Assembly (NCBI GenBank): GCA_030704615.1
Contig: CM060731.1
Coordinates: 35,650,001 to 35,714,000 of the forward strand
DNA from: Takakia lepidozioides
Taxonomy: Eukaryota; Streptophyta; Takakiopsida; Takakiales; Takakiaceae
Direction: 5' to 3'
Length of the DNA stretch: 64,000 bases
Under the pieces are notes generated by a model that did no database searches, was not told the DNA's origin, and saw only the letters and a list, made by a program, of their open reading frames with translations. The first letter of the stretch is position 1. Each line of letters starts with the position of its first letter. Both the position numbers and the translations under genes were made by a program. Positions 25,456 through 36,080 of this stretch are shown one piece after another.

Positions 25456-27095
25456 AACTAAGATGCATTTTTCAGTAGTGGTTGCTAAATCCCCCTACCT
25501 CTAGAGTGAACTTCTGCCCACTGGTGAGGGTTGTGATTGTCCTTTCATCAACAATCAAAAGTCGACATAGTTGCTGACACACATTTGCAAAGAAGGTGGA
25601 GAGGCCATTTGGTGCTTCAAAGGAAATTGTTTAATAAGTAAATATTCATTCCGACGAAGAATATTATGTGCTACTGGAGTCGGCGTCCAAAACGAAGGCA
25701 GAACTGTCTATGAAGACACTAGCCCTGCTTTGAACAAAACCCTCTCTGTTTAAAAGCAAACGAGGGGGAGAAGAGAGGAGACTAAATTCCGAAGCTGCAG
25801 CCTCCGCATAACATGGCAATTTAAAATCTGCTTTCGGACTTGGGAAAAATTGCGGGTTTGCAAAGAAAGGGAAGAACCGTGGCGACCTTGGGCTCATGTA
25901 CACACAAACAAACAATGTAAATCCATATACATTCAGCTGGGCCAACTTGTGAGGAAAGATGGAAATGGAAGGATGCGCCGTCGTGTCAGTGAATTGCCAC
26001 AACTGAACTAGCACTTACTCACATGAGAAATCGGAATCAACATCCAGAGCATCGGGCTCTTACAGATCCGGCTCCACAAACAATGTTCTCAGTCTGGGTC
26101 GAATGCGATGAACCCCCAGACAGAGGTGCGATGACTTGAGAGTAGAGCTGCTCATCCCCCTCCATCCTGAAAAAATGCCTGCCTGCATACTTGCATGCAT
26201 GGAAGGAAGCCCCTGCAACAGTGCAAATAGATCCACGAAACAAAGTAAAAAACACAATCTGAAGGCAAAGAAGTGCACCCAAGAAATGGAATTTGATTGG
26301 GCACCAACCTGTTCCCATGGACAGGTCCACCACTTTTTCCACCATGCCGGCTGCATGTCTCAATCAAAGTCTGCATGAAAGCGGGTGACTTCTCCCGAGC
26401 ACCTCTCCATGGAAAGCCACCAGTTTTTTTTAATGTCTAGGAGGAGTCCACATAGTTGTGGATAACATCGGATTCCACAGGGTCGCATTCCGGGTCTATG
26501 TGAAGCCCCCCTTCCCAAACGTCGAAATGGCCAACATGAGCAGGAGTGGTGTCTGGCCGAATTCGAGCAAGACAAATGGCCTTGAACACATGTGTCTGCA
26601 GCAGCACCAATGTTAGAAACGTTGTTAAGGGCAATTCCACGAAACAATAACACACTAAAAAGCCCAGGTGAGTACCTTCTGCCCGGGAAACTCTGCACTA
26701 GATAGTGGCAGGGTTTTGACACAGGTCCAAATTTTGCGGATTTTGAACCCCGAGGACTTCATGTAGCTGTGAAGCATCCGGCGGGATGCCATGTCCTCAC
26801 CCTGGAAAATCAAAAGCGACCCAGCGTCAGACAGAAACTTGTTGCTGAAAGAGAAGGCCCATTGCCAATAAAGTGGATTATAAGCATTCCAGGCTGGAGT
26901 CACATCTGTGGGAATGATATCAGGCACTGGAAGCCCATCTGGGATGTCAAGGATGACAAGATCTGTCGCATAGGGTTGCTGCACTCCCTTCACCCAACAT
27001 GGCGTCCTGGTCACCTGAAATGAGGACAGGCAATCGAATGAGATTGACAAATTGCAGTGGAGACACCCGAACCAGTGGTCCGTTGTACCTCCCAT

Positions 27096-27123
27096 ATTAA
27101 GATGTCGTTGACGACACCTTAAT
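27096..27123. repeat. Isolated palindrome in an intron of gene B
   Basis: Arm ATTAAGATGTCGT, centre TG, then the complementary arm with one mismatch. It is the same family as the array at 30.1-32.0 kb, in the opposite centre orientation. Confidence 0.85.
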
Positions 27124-27970
27124 TCACCACCTACACTCCCCCAACAATGCAACAAAAATGACCAGATTACGATAGATGTGGAGTGCTCACTAGGGTGAGG
27201 AAAGAGCACAGATGGTCCCATGTAGGTGACTTGACACCCACGAAAGTGGACTTTCTTGACTCCATCATACGGAGGAAGCTCACGTTGGCCATTTTACGCT
27301 GGAAGTGCGGGCCCACCACCCTGGACACATACAGCCGTGCTTCGTAAGGGCGTTTATTTGCTATGTTGTGTACTGCGCCGATCTACCGCGGTGGATGTGA
27401 TTGCGACCTGTGTCTGCTGTTTCTTGGCAGGTTGCACAGTTAAATCTATAGAACCCCCAGCTGGCCCAGCAGTGTCAGGAGGGTCTGCCACTGCTTCCCC
27501 AGCCGCCCCAGCAGCCGTTGTAGCATCCACTGTCTGTTTCCCCTTCTTTTTCTTCTTGCCATCAGCAGGGGTGGCCGGTTTTGTAGGCTCTTTCTTATTC
27601 AGTAGCGCCAAGGCTCTTTGCTGCAACTCCTCATCTGTCCGGGGGGCCAGTGAATCTGCCTTCTTGTTCTGATTCCTCATGACATTCTCCTCCCAGGGAG
27701 TCGAAGCTCTGGGGCAGTCCACGTACCACCCACAGTCATGGTAATGTGCCCAACCCCAGTCCTTCACAATGCCAGCAGTGTACATTGTGGTTTCATCGTT
27801 TGGGTTTGCCCATCCACGAATGAAGTCTGGATCCTCACTTAGTGTGTTCTCCAGAATAAGAACAAAGTGAAAGTACCTGCAAACAATAAGACCATCCCGT
27901 TTAGATAATTCCTTGAACGCAACAGAAATGGCCATTGAACTGCCATAGATGGCTGCATTTCACTCTGCGG

Positions 27971-28346
27971 ATTAAGGTGTCGTCAAAGACACCTTAATCC
28001 AGGTACTAAGAGGCACGACTCCATAACTGATGTTGCCAATTTTCCAAACAATCAGACCATGTAAGATCCACCTTCATGGCAAACTCATCCCAAGAGGGCA
28101 TGGATTTAAGGTATCATCAATGACACCTTAAATTCCATCTCTCAAATAGCACAAAGAAGAGAATGACACAATACAGAACTGCACAAGACTGCATTGCAAT
28201 TGAAAGTAGGGACAGTGCTGCAGAGATAGAGACAACCTTAAATCAAACCCCCTTACAAGATGAAAGTCCCACAAGGTCCACTGTAAGCAGGATATGGGCA
28301 TACCTATAATGCGCAAATTAAGGTGTCGTTGACGACACCTTAATTT
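27971..28346. repeat. Three palindromes in one intron of gene B
   Basis: Copies at 27971-27998, about 28104-28131 and 28315-28346 lie between the exons ending at 28384 and starting at 27876. The last is a perfect inverted repeat with 15-bp arms (AAATTAAGGTGTCGT) around TG. The equivalent position after gene A's exon 5 also carries a palindrome cluster. Confidence 0.85.
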
Positions 28347-30148
28347 CCCCCTCACAGAAAGAGAAATGAGTCAGTGCACACACCTGTACAGCAGACGTTT
28401 CATTGCCTCCTCGCCGTTGTACTGATGATCGAAATCTTTAGATCGAAGAATCCCTCCCTCCTTCTCGAACTCCCGAAAAAATGCATACTTCCAGAGCTCC
28501 CTTCTCCATTTACGAACGTAGGACTCAAACTTGATGCTGGGAGATGTCTTGGTGATTTTGTAGTCTAGTAGTGACTTCTCCAATGTTTCAATGGCCCGCT
28601 TCTCCAGCTGCAAAAAGAACGAGGTTTCAACCATATAAACAGCGAAGTCATTGCGAACAATGTGGAACGTTTGGAAATTCTTACCAGGCTCCAGAAGGTG
28701 GCTTTGTGCAACCCTGTCTCAAATGCACGGTTGCTCACTGGTGTCACCACTCCTGTCTCAAGGTCCCTATGCGGTTTTGGGAAATTATTTGTGTCCCGGA
28801 CGATTGGATCCGAGTTCCAGATTTCGAGCCACCTCACTTTTTGAGCCGGCTCAACCATGGAAATCGACAGACGGTGGATCTTTTCCTATGTCATCTCAGG
28901 CTTGGTGGGCTTGTTCCAGTGTATCTGAATCTGCTCCAGAAACCCCTTTCCTAGCCCAGGGTCAGCAATCCATATGTGCTTGTCAAACGCACTTTTGAGG
29001 TTTTTCCTTGCCGTATCCATCTCATCTTTCATTTTGGTCTCTACCCCATTCGCTATTCTCTCTTCCTCCGGAGTAGTGGCATAATACTCCAGCTTCGCTC
29101 GCTCTCCAGCATCCGCAATTTCTTGCTGTGACACAAAAAGGGGGCGTATTACTACATGTCAGGCCATGTAGGGACAACTTCAAACCAAAAATGAAAGATA
29201 ACTCAAGACAGACAAGAAAATAGTCTTACCGCGTACAAGTACTCGAGGAAAGCTTCCCTCGTTAGATTGTACCAAGTTTCACACTTCTTGATTGTCTGGC
29301 ATTTCTTCAGTGTCTCCGCAGACAAGACGCTGGAGAATGTTTCCAAAGGCATGAATCCTATGCTTTGCATCCGAAACAGTGTATGCACTATGTTCGTGGT
29401 GACGTGTGACGTCTCGGTGCCCTTGCATTGAAAGCAAATGAGTACAAGAAATGAAGCGAGGGACAAAAATGTAGTTCACAAAGAGGAAACAAAACAAAAC
29501 TTACTTGTTGACATCGTGAATGGCAGTCAGAAGTTGGGTTATTTTGCCTTGTGGATCCAAAACCATTGACAGAACTCGGTGGTGCCAGTCTTTGTTGTCG
29601 GCATACATTCTTGTGATATATTCCATCCAGGCAACCAAACGGTGATTACCATCCCATACGAAGAACATCTTCCCCATGTACTGCGTGTGAGATGGGTTCT
29701 GGGAAAGCTCTTCCTCAAACTCCGAATTCACCTCATTCCAAAGCGGGTCCCAACTGGCCATAATCTCTTCGTCAACCAGTTTTTCTGATCCCTGGATGTT
29801 TGTTACTGAAACGTAAAAAACTGCGGAGCCCTTCAAGTACCCGTGGATGAAATCACCCTGTAGCTTCTTGATATCATGATGCAGGGCTGGACGAACGGCA
29901 GGCATGGAAATCATCCTGCATAGGGGAATCATAAGAGTGTCGTCCCGAACTTCCATGGAATTTATGACCTTCCTGGAGTTTACCTTGGAGGTATACATCA
30001 GTGAATGAACTTTATCTTCGTAATTGTCATATAGGTCTTCATCTTGAGTATCAGGAATAGATGTCTCATGTGCAGGCTGGCTTTCCCCCGCCTTCTTCCT
30101 TTTTTTCTGCATTCATTTGTGTTTTCCCACAACAGATTCAGACCACTA

Positions 30149-31986
30149 CTAAGGTGTCGTCAGCGTTGCCTTATTATGACTCTTCCTCCCTGATTCTAAA
30201 CACGCCCACCTATTGAAAAGTACACTTCATATGATTCAAAGTATACACCACATTCGAAATAATATCATAGATCAAGCTGTCGTCTGTAGTCACACTCTAG
30301 ACCCATGACGCTGTTCCTCTCCGAATGAAAGTAAGCAAACTGTATTTGACAGGGCAGAATAAGGTGTCATCAACGATGCCTTAATCTGCCTCCTTATTTC
30401 TGTTTAAACCACTCATTGAATGTGACTACGCTCCACACCCCATCCTTTTCCTCTATGAATCGAAGTCCGGATTTTAAACTCCAAATTAAGGTATCGTCAA
30501 CGATGCCTTAATTCGCATCTTCATTTATGTTCAAGACATCCCTCAAAGTGCAGACTACCCACCATTAATCTTGTCTCTGAACTGCTCCAAAGTATGCCTG
30601 AAAAGTTTTTTTGACAGGCCAGATTAAGGTGTCATCAACGATACCTTAATCTGCCTCCTTGTTTACATTTAAGACAGCCCTTCTATGAGCCCATTTCCCA
30701 CCCCTGATCGTGTTCCTCTCTGATTCATAGTATCCCTAGAAACAGATTTTACACTCCAAGTTAAGGTATCGTCAACGATACCTTAATTTACATCTTCATT
30801 AATGTTCTAGACATCCCTTTAAGTGCAGACTACCCACCACTAATCCTGTTCAGATCTGCTTCAAAGTATGCCTGGAAAGTGTGTTTGACAGGCCAGATTA
30901 AGGTGTCGTCAACGATGCCTTAATCTGTCTCCTTTTTTAAACCCTAAACAGCCCTTCAATGAACATATTCTCAACCCCTGATCGTGTTCCTCTCTACTTC
31001 ATAGTATCCCTAGAAACAGATTTGAAACTCCAAATTAAGGTATCGTCAATGATGCCTTAATTTGCATCTTCATTTATGTTCAACACTTCCCTCAAAGTGC
31101 AGACTACACACCACTAATCCTGACTCTGAACTGCTTCAAAGTATGCCTGAAAAGTGTGTTTGACAATTCAGATTAAGGTGTCGTCAACAATGCCTTAATC
31201 TGCCTCCTTATATCTGTTCAAAACAGCCACTGAATTTTCATACTCTCGACCCTGGATCATGTTCATCTCTTCTTGAAAGTCCAATCAAAACTAGGTTTTC
31301 ACTCCAGATTAAGGCATCGTCAACGATGCCTTAATACCACTCATATTTTTGGTTTCCAACGTTTCCTCCCTAGGCAGACTATCCAGCCCTAATACTTTTC
31401 ATCACTGCCTCAAACTATGCCTCTACGTACATTTTACAGGCCAGATTAAGGCATCGTCAACGATGCCTTAATCGTCCTCCATATTTCAGAAGAAAACAGC
31501 CACTGAATGTGTATATTGTCCACTCCTGATCCAGTTCCTCTCTGCATCAAAGTATTCGCTAAACGGATTCCCACTCCCAGATTAAGGTGTCGTCAACGAT
31601 GCCTTAATTCCTCTCCTCATTTCTGTTTCAGCTGTCCCCTTACTGTGCAGACTACCCACCACACAAACCCTCAAACCGGGAATGACAGACTATATTAAAG
31701 TGTCGTCAACGATGCCTTAATCTGCATGTTTCATTCTACTTCAGAAACCCTCACCAGCGTGTATGCCTAACAGTAAGCCTGTTCGTCTCTGTTTTGAAGA
31801 AACCCTGGGAATAGCAGACCAGATTAAGGTATCGTCAACGATGCCTTAATCTGCATTCTTCATTCTGCTTCAGAGTCCACTCATGAAGCGGAAACTTGTG
31901 CTTTAATCGTGTTCCTCTATGTTTGAAAGAAACCCTCAATATGTGAATGGCTGACCAGATTAAGGTATCGTCAACGATGCCTTAAT
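30149..31986. repeat. Array of 14 palindromes at about 137-bp period in an intron of gene B
   Basis: Palindrome starts: 30149, 30358, 30485, 30623, 30760, 30897, 31034, 31172, 31308, 31445, 31581, 31694, 31823, 31959. The typical copy has the 13-base arm ATTAAGGTGTCGT, centre CA, and the complementary arm (28 bases). Copies at 30760, 31308 and 31445 are perfect or nearly so with arms altered on both sides. Spacers are related to each other but more diverged than the palindromes, so this is a tandem array of about 137-bp units. The array lies between the exon ending at 32137 and the ParB-like exon starting at 30106. Confidence 0.92.
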
Positions 31987-32436
31987 CAGCCTCCTCCAGT
32001 TCTTATGAACGTCTCTGAAATACCAACCAGCCTTGTCTTCTATGCTTCAAAAAACCATGGCAGGCTTCGAACTTATGGACCTCTTTTCTGATTCACAGGA
32101 ACCCTCACAGATGGGAATGGGCAACCTAGAACGTACCTTAGCAGGCTTTGGACGGCCACTGGAAGACCCCTTCTCCGCAGGTCGCATTGTTCCTTGCACT
32201 TGTGTCTTCCCCTTCACTCGTGCTTGTGTGTCCACTGGCTGCTCCACTATAGCCACAGCCCGCTCCGGAGAGTGAACCCTTGGCACCTCCTCCTCATTCA
32301 CCACGTTGACGACCAATTCAGAGTTCTGGTCTGCTGCGTTCTTCTCGGCTGGTAACTCACGAAGACTCTCCCAGGCTTTCTTACGTTTCCTCTGAAAAAC
32401 ATCACCCATTGTTTGATCGACAAATCAGGCCCATTT

Positions 32437-32555
32437 TAAGCTTGTGTTGGCGACACCTTAATTTGGCATTGCATTGGAGCATGTTGGAAACAGAGAGGAG
32501 GGTAAGGCAGTGAAGATGCGCTTGTAGATTAAGCTGTTGTCAATGACATCTTAAA
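32437..32555. repeat. Two degenerate palindromes upstream of gene B exon 2
   Basis: Decayed members at about 32437-32462 (only the right arm CGACACCTTAAT is intact) and 32528-32555 (ATTAAGCTGTTGT, centre CA, TGACATCTTAAA). They lie in the intron between the first and second exons of gene B. Confidence 0.6.
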
Positions 32556-33646
32556 ATGCAGGGCATACTCCGCTGGCTCTACCAGTTTTCAACTCTAACA
32601 ATGCAAAAACAAACTGAACTATGCATCGCAATGGTGGTGCTACCTGAATGAGACTCTATTCAGCGTTGTCCGTCTCCAAATCCACTGCTCGTATGCTGCC
32701 TCCCACTTGTGCCTTGTCCTTCAACGCCCGCAAAGACAGCGCTGTGTTGGATAGGCGCTCTCGGGTATGCACGGCCACCTACTTCGTAACGACCTCCTGA
32801 ACAGGAGTAACATCACTACTGGGCATGCCTTCCTCCTCTCTTATAGGTGGCATTCTTTCCATCCCAGCCTCACGCAAAAGGGGAAGTTCCAAAAGCTCCT
32901 CCAGCTGCTTGTCCACAGACGGCTCCGCGACTCCCCTATTATGTGACCCTTCGCCAGCAGATCCCTCCCCTTCACGCTCGCTCTCCCCCTCGGTAAGATC
33001 AAGCGCCCTCCGAGTCTTCCTCATCCTCTCTCTCGCTTTCAACCTCTGCCTCGCCGACGTGTAGTAAAGAGACTTCCTACGCGACCTCTTCTTTGCAGAA
33101 ACAATGACGTTCTTGGGAGGCTCCAGTGTGAATAGATCGAAATGACACTTACGGGACACTCATCTTCCAACACTCCATTAGGGTCCAGGAAACGGATGAA
33201 TGGACGGCAGTTGGGGTTTCATCTCCGAAATCATCCATTTGGGATTTTCCCATAAAACAGAAACGGCTCTTAATTGACTGGTTGGAATTGTGGTTGGGGG
33301 GGTTGTCTGGTGTGCAACTTGGTGATGGCCAACTGGCATGGACCATCATTGCCGGTCTGGGCCCTGTTAGTGGAACCTCTGTATGGAGACCACGTACCCG
33401 TGGGTGTCAGTTGGTGTTCGACCTACATAGGGGTCGTTGTGGAATGGGCTGCGTATTTGTCCGTGGCAAATATGTCATTGTCAGAAAATTGAACGCACCC
33501 TCGTAATTCTTAATACTGCTTAGCTGTTTCTATGGCATGATTACCATGATAATGATGGAAAGGAGAAAGTACACTGTACGAAGAGAGATAGTATGGACAC
33601 AGAAGAGCCGTCGCCCCACATTGTCCAGTGTGCTTCACCCTAGTCC

Positions 33647-35340
33647 ATGCACGCAATGTCTCCCACCTCAGACGTGGTAATACTGTACTCCCCTCTGCAA
33701 GCCGAGTACCTGAGCGCCGTGGCCGACGACAATGGACTGGCCGTTGTTGAGGAGGATTTGATTTGCATAACATTCCGCTTTGAGCCAGGGACCGTCCATG
33801 TGGTTAGAGAGGTGTACGATAGTAGTGGAAAGGTTGAGGGAACACAGGTTGAAAAGCCGGAAAATCGGGATAGTAAAAAAGAGTGGAGAGTTCCACCCGC
33901 CAAGTACCGCGTTCATGGAGATCAGAGACGCCTTTCATCGAACACTATACTCATGCCCAGAACAGCAGCTTCGGTGGCGCAGGCGCCAAAATCAGTCCCC
34001 ATCAAGACAGAAGAAACTACCTCCACGATATTTGTCGACCTCTCGGACAGTTCAGAAGACGAAGTCACATAGGTCCTTCTTCCTACGAACCCTCCTATAC
34101 TGCTAGACCCCGATGTCCAGGAGATCATTAGTGTCATTCCCAAGTTGCAGTCGTTGAGAGGGTTGCCAAGATGTAAGAGCGATGTGAGAGGCATTGTTTG
34201 GGAAACACAGCGGATCCAAAGAGCGAAATTTCTACTCGCTGATTTTGATGGAGACATCATTTTTGAACTGCCACCTCCGACATCATGTGGAGGTTTGGCT
34301 GGACTCATGGCGGGTATGGACAAGAAACACGATGGACACCCATGGTGTCGGACTAAAACTTCAAATATCTATAATCCGCATGGCTTGAAGTTTCGGAGAT
34401 CCATTTGCGCTGGGCACTTGCGTTGTGCAAATTTGGATTGCCAGCATTTCCAAATGGCCGGTGTGGAAAACGAGACGGAGTGGGAGGGAGTCTGCGACAA
34501 CCCATTTCAAGTAGGGTGTGCTCCTCAGTTCCATCGTTTGCAAGTTTTGTAAAGTCGTGCCACAATGCATGGCGGAATGCAATGCACGGATGTACTACGT
34601 GTTGCACCATATCAACCACCTCACAAGGGCTTGTATACATTTGGGCACCCATGCACATCCGGTGTCGCGAGGAGATTGCAGGGAGAGTGTTGACACAGTG
34701 CGTTGTTTTAGCAAGAATTTCAAAATGCTCCCACTGCAACACTATCAGCCATTGGCTTCTCCAAATGCTCGTTATCAAATCAACGTCCTTAGGACTGGGG
34801 CAGGCAACAAAGGATACGTAGATAACATCCTACAATTGAAGCGCAGAAGTCGATACGACTTCATCCAGGACAGTGTTTTCCCAAGACAGGGGTCCCAAAA
34901 AGTATACTTGTTCAAGATGTCCACAGTTGCGGAGGGTTCTGGAGTTAGCCTGGTGCGTAGAATGCAGGCCGGGGGTGATCTTCATTAGTCTTGGGTAATG
35001 TTTGATCACGAGGAGCAAGTGAAGGATTGGACGACCATGGCCTGTCATGTGTATGATCCTACATACCAGCGAGTTATGACTATTGCTATTTGTGACATGC
35101 AGTCGGAGGACACAGAGTCCCAAATTCTTATGTGGAAGGCTCTAGTTAACGTCATGAGAGCTCATGATTTGCCAATGCAAATTTCACAGGGTTCATGGCA
35201 GACAGTGCACAAGCTAATTGGAATGTTGTGCGGACTATGTTTGGCTCTGGTGACCCGAAAATACCAATGCAAGGCCAGGAACGCACTTGCCTCTTTCATT
35301 GGACCCAGTCCCTTTGACGGCACACAAAAAATTCCATAAA
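33647..35340 (+). pseudogene. Transposase-like pseudogene inserted between genes A and B
   Basis: Open in pieces. 33647-34072 is an acidic N-terminal region. 34073-34540 carries a Cys-rich possible zinc finger (CAGHLRCANLDCQHF). 34518-34988 contains CKFCKVVPQC and RACIHLGTHAHPVSRGDCRES. 34989-35180 reads WTTMACHVYDPTYQRVMTIA then ICDMQSEDTESQ. 35180-35310 reads GFMADSAQANWNVVRTMFGS and CLFHWTQSL. I recall this motif series from abundant transposase-like proteins of bryophytes and streptophyte algae; the ICDMQ and MADSAQ aspartates may be catalytic (inference). It is broken by TAG at 34070, a frameshift near 34520, TAG at 34986, a frameshift near 35180 and TGA near 35310, and it lacks a C-terminal part. 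A plus-strand open stretch at 33282-33506 just upstream is unassigned. Confidence 0.6.
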
Positions 35341-35542
35341 ATTGGAGTTGCGAGAGGAGCATCTGTGACTATGCCGTCTATACAAAGATGCCACCACAGA
35401 AAGGGAAGCAAATGCCTAATTATTACTTAAATGAAGCAAAATCACAGGATGGAAATCAAAAAATCGAGTAAGGAACCCTCCAGGAAAACTCAATGCACAT
35501 TCATAACGAACATATCACTGAGGACCTCACAACATCACTGTA

Positions 35543-36000
35543 TGTGAATGGCGTCAACGCCATTCACAAAAATACCAAAAAGAAACCAATTACTTAGCTC
35601 CCAATCCATGTAAATTCAATTTGTCGCTGTTGAATAATACAGACACAGCAGTGAATGTCGTCAACGACATTCACTTTGGATTTCTCATAACAGAGCTTAT
35701 CAAGCCTCCAGATTCCTCGCAAGAGGCAAAAACAATGCAGAACAACTGAATGTCTGCATTGACATTCAGCAAAATGAAGTGAGGAACCCTCACTGTAACC
35801 TCTATGGACATTACAAAAATTTACATAACTCTGAGGACCTCTCAACAACTCCGTATGTGAATGTCGTCAACGCCATTCAAGGACATTATCAATTCTAATC
35901 AGGGACACTATAATTGCACCCTTAGATCCTAACCAGGTGAATTCATATACTCGCTTAAGAATGACTCAGACAAAGAAGTGAATGTCGTCAACGACATTCA
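35543..36000. repeat. Five gene-A-type palindromes downstream of exon 5
   Basis: Copies at 35543-35568 (arm TGTGAATGGCGT, centre CA, perfect), 35651-35674 (arm GTGAATGTCGT, centre CA, perfect), 35746-35769 (decayed centre), 35856-35880 (imperfect right arm) and 35979-36000 (perfect 10-bp arms). Spacing is about 95-125 bp. The centre TGTCGT-CA-ACGACA is the same as in gene B, but the arms are GTGAA/TTCAC instead of ATTAAGG/CCTTAAT. Confidence 0.9.
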
Positions 36001-36080
36001 ATCTGGATCTAAGATTGCAATCCATATGAAGCCACATTTTTTCCCAAAAAAACAGTAGAGTTTCAAGTATGACATTGCAC

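Larger units (their letters stand above)
25664..33159 (-). pseudogene. Gene B: ParB-like / methylase-like fusion gene, decayed
   Basis: Minus-strand exons: 33159 to about 32785 (basic, RRKSLYYTS), 32391-32137, 30106-29505 (ParB-like: PLCRMISMPAVRP, then DGNHRLVAWMEYI), 29421-29230, 29125-28685, 28607-28384, 27876 to about 27400 (with an AGEAVADPPDTAGPAG low-complexity tail), a short exon near 27290-27190, 27014-26676 (DLVILDIPDG), 26595-26309 (EKSPAFMQTL, VVDLSMGTG), about 26212-26040 (HACKYAGRHFFRMEGDEQLY) and about 25860-25664. Motif order matches an N4/N6-adenine DNA methylase: the DPPY-like site is DIPD, the SAM loop is DLSMGTG. Breaks: TAG at 28886, TAG at 26437, an extra A near 26340 and a frame slip near 26075. 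Paralogous exon by exon to gene A. ParB-methylase fusions are known in prokaryotes and phages; here the assignment rests on short motifs. Confidence 0.5.

Noticed and set aside
30149-31986. CRISPR array
   Set aside because: Repeats are palindromic and regularly spaced, but spacers are about 109 bp, related to each other, and the array lies in a eukaryotic intron without cas genes.
30149-31986. RNA hairpins in the gene B pre-mRNA kept by G-U wobble
   Set aside because: Common mismatches are G-U wobbles only if the plus strand is transcribed; in the sense (minus) transcript they are A-C mismatches. CpG decay explains them more simply.
32779-33159. Gene B exon 1 as an independent small basic protein
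   Set aside because: Its RRKSLYYTS segment matches exon 1 of gene A in sequence and relative position, so it is treated as the first exon of gene B.
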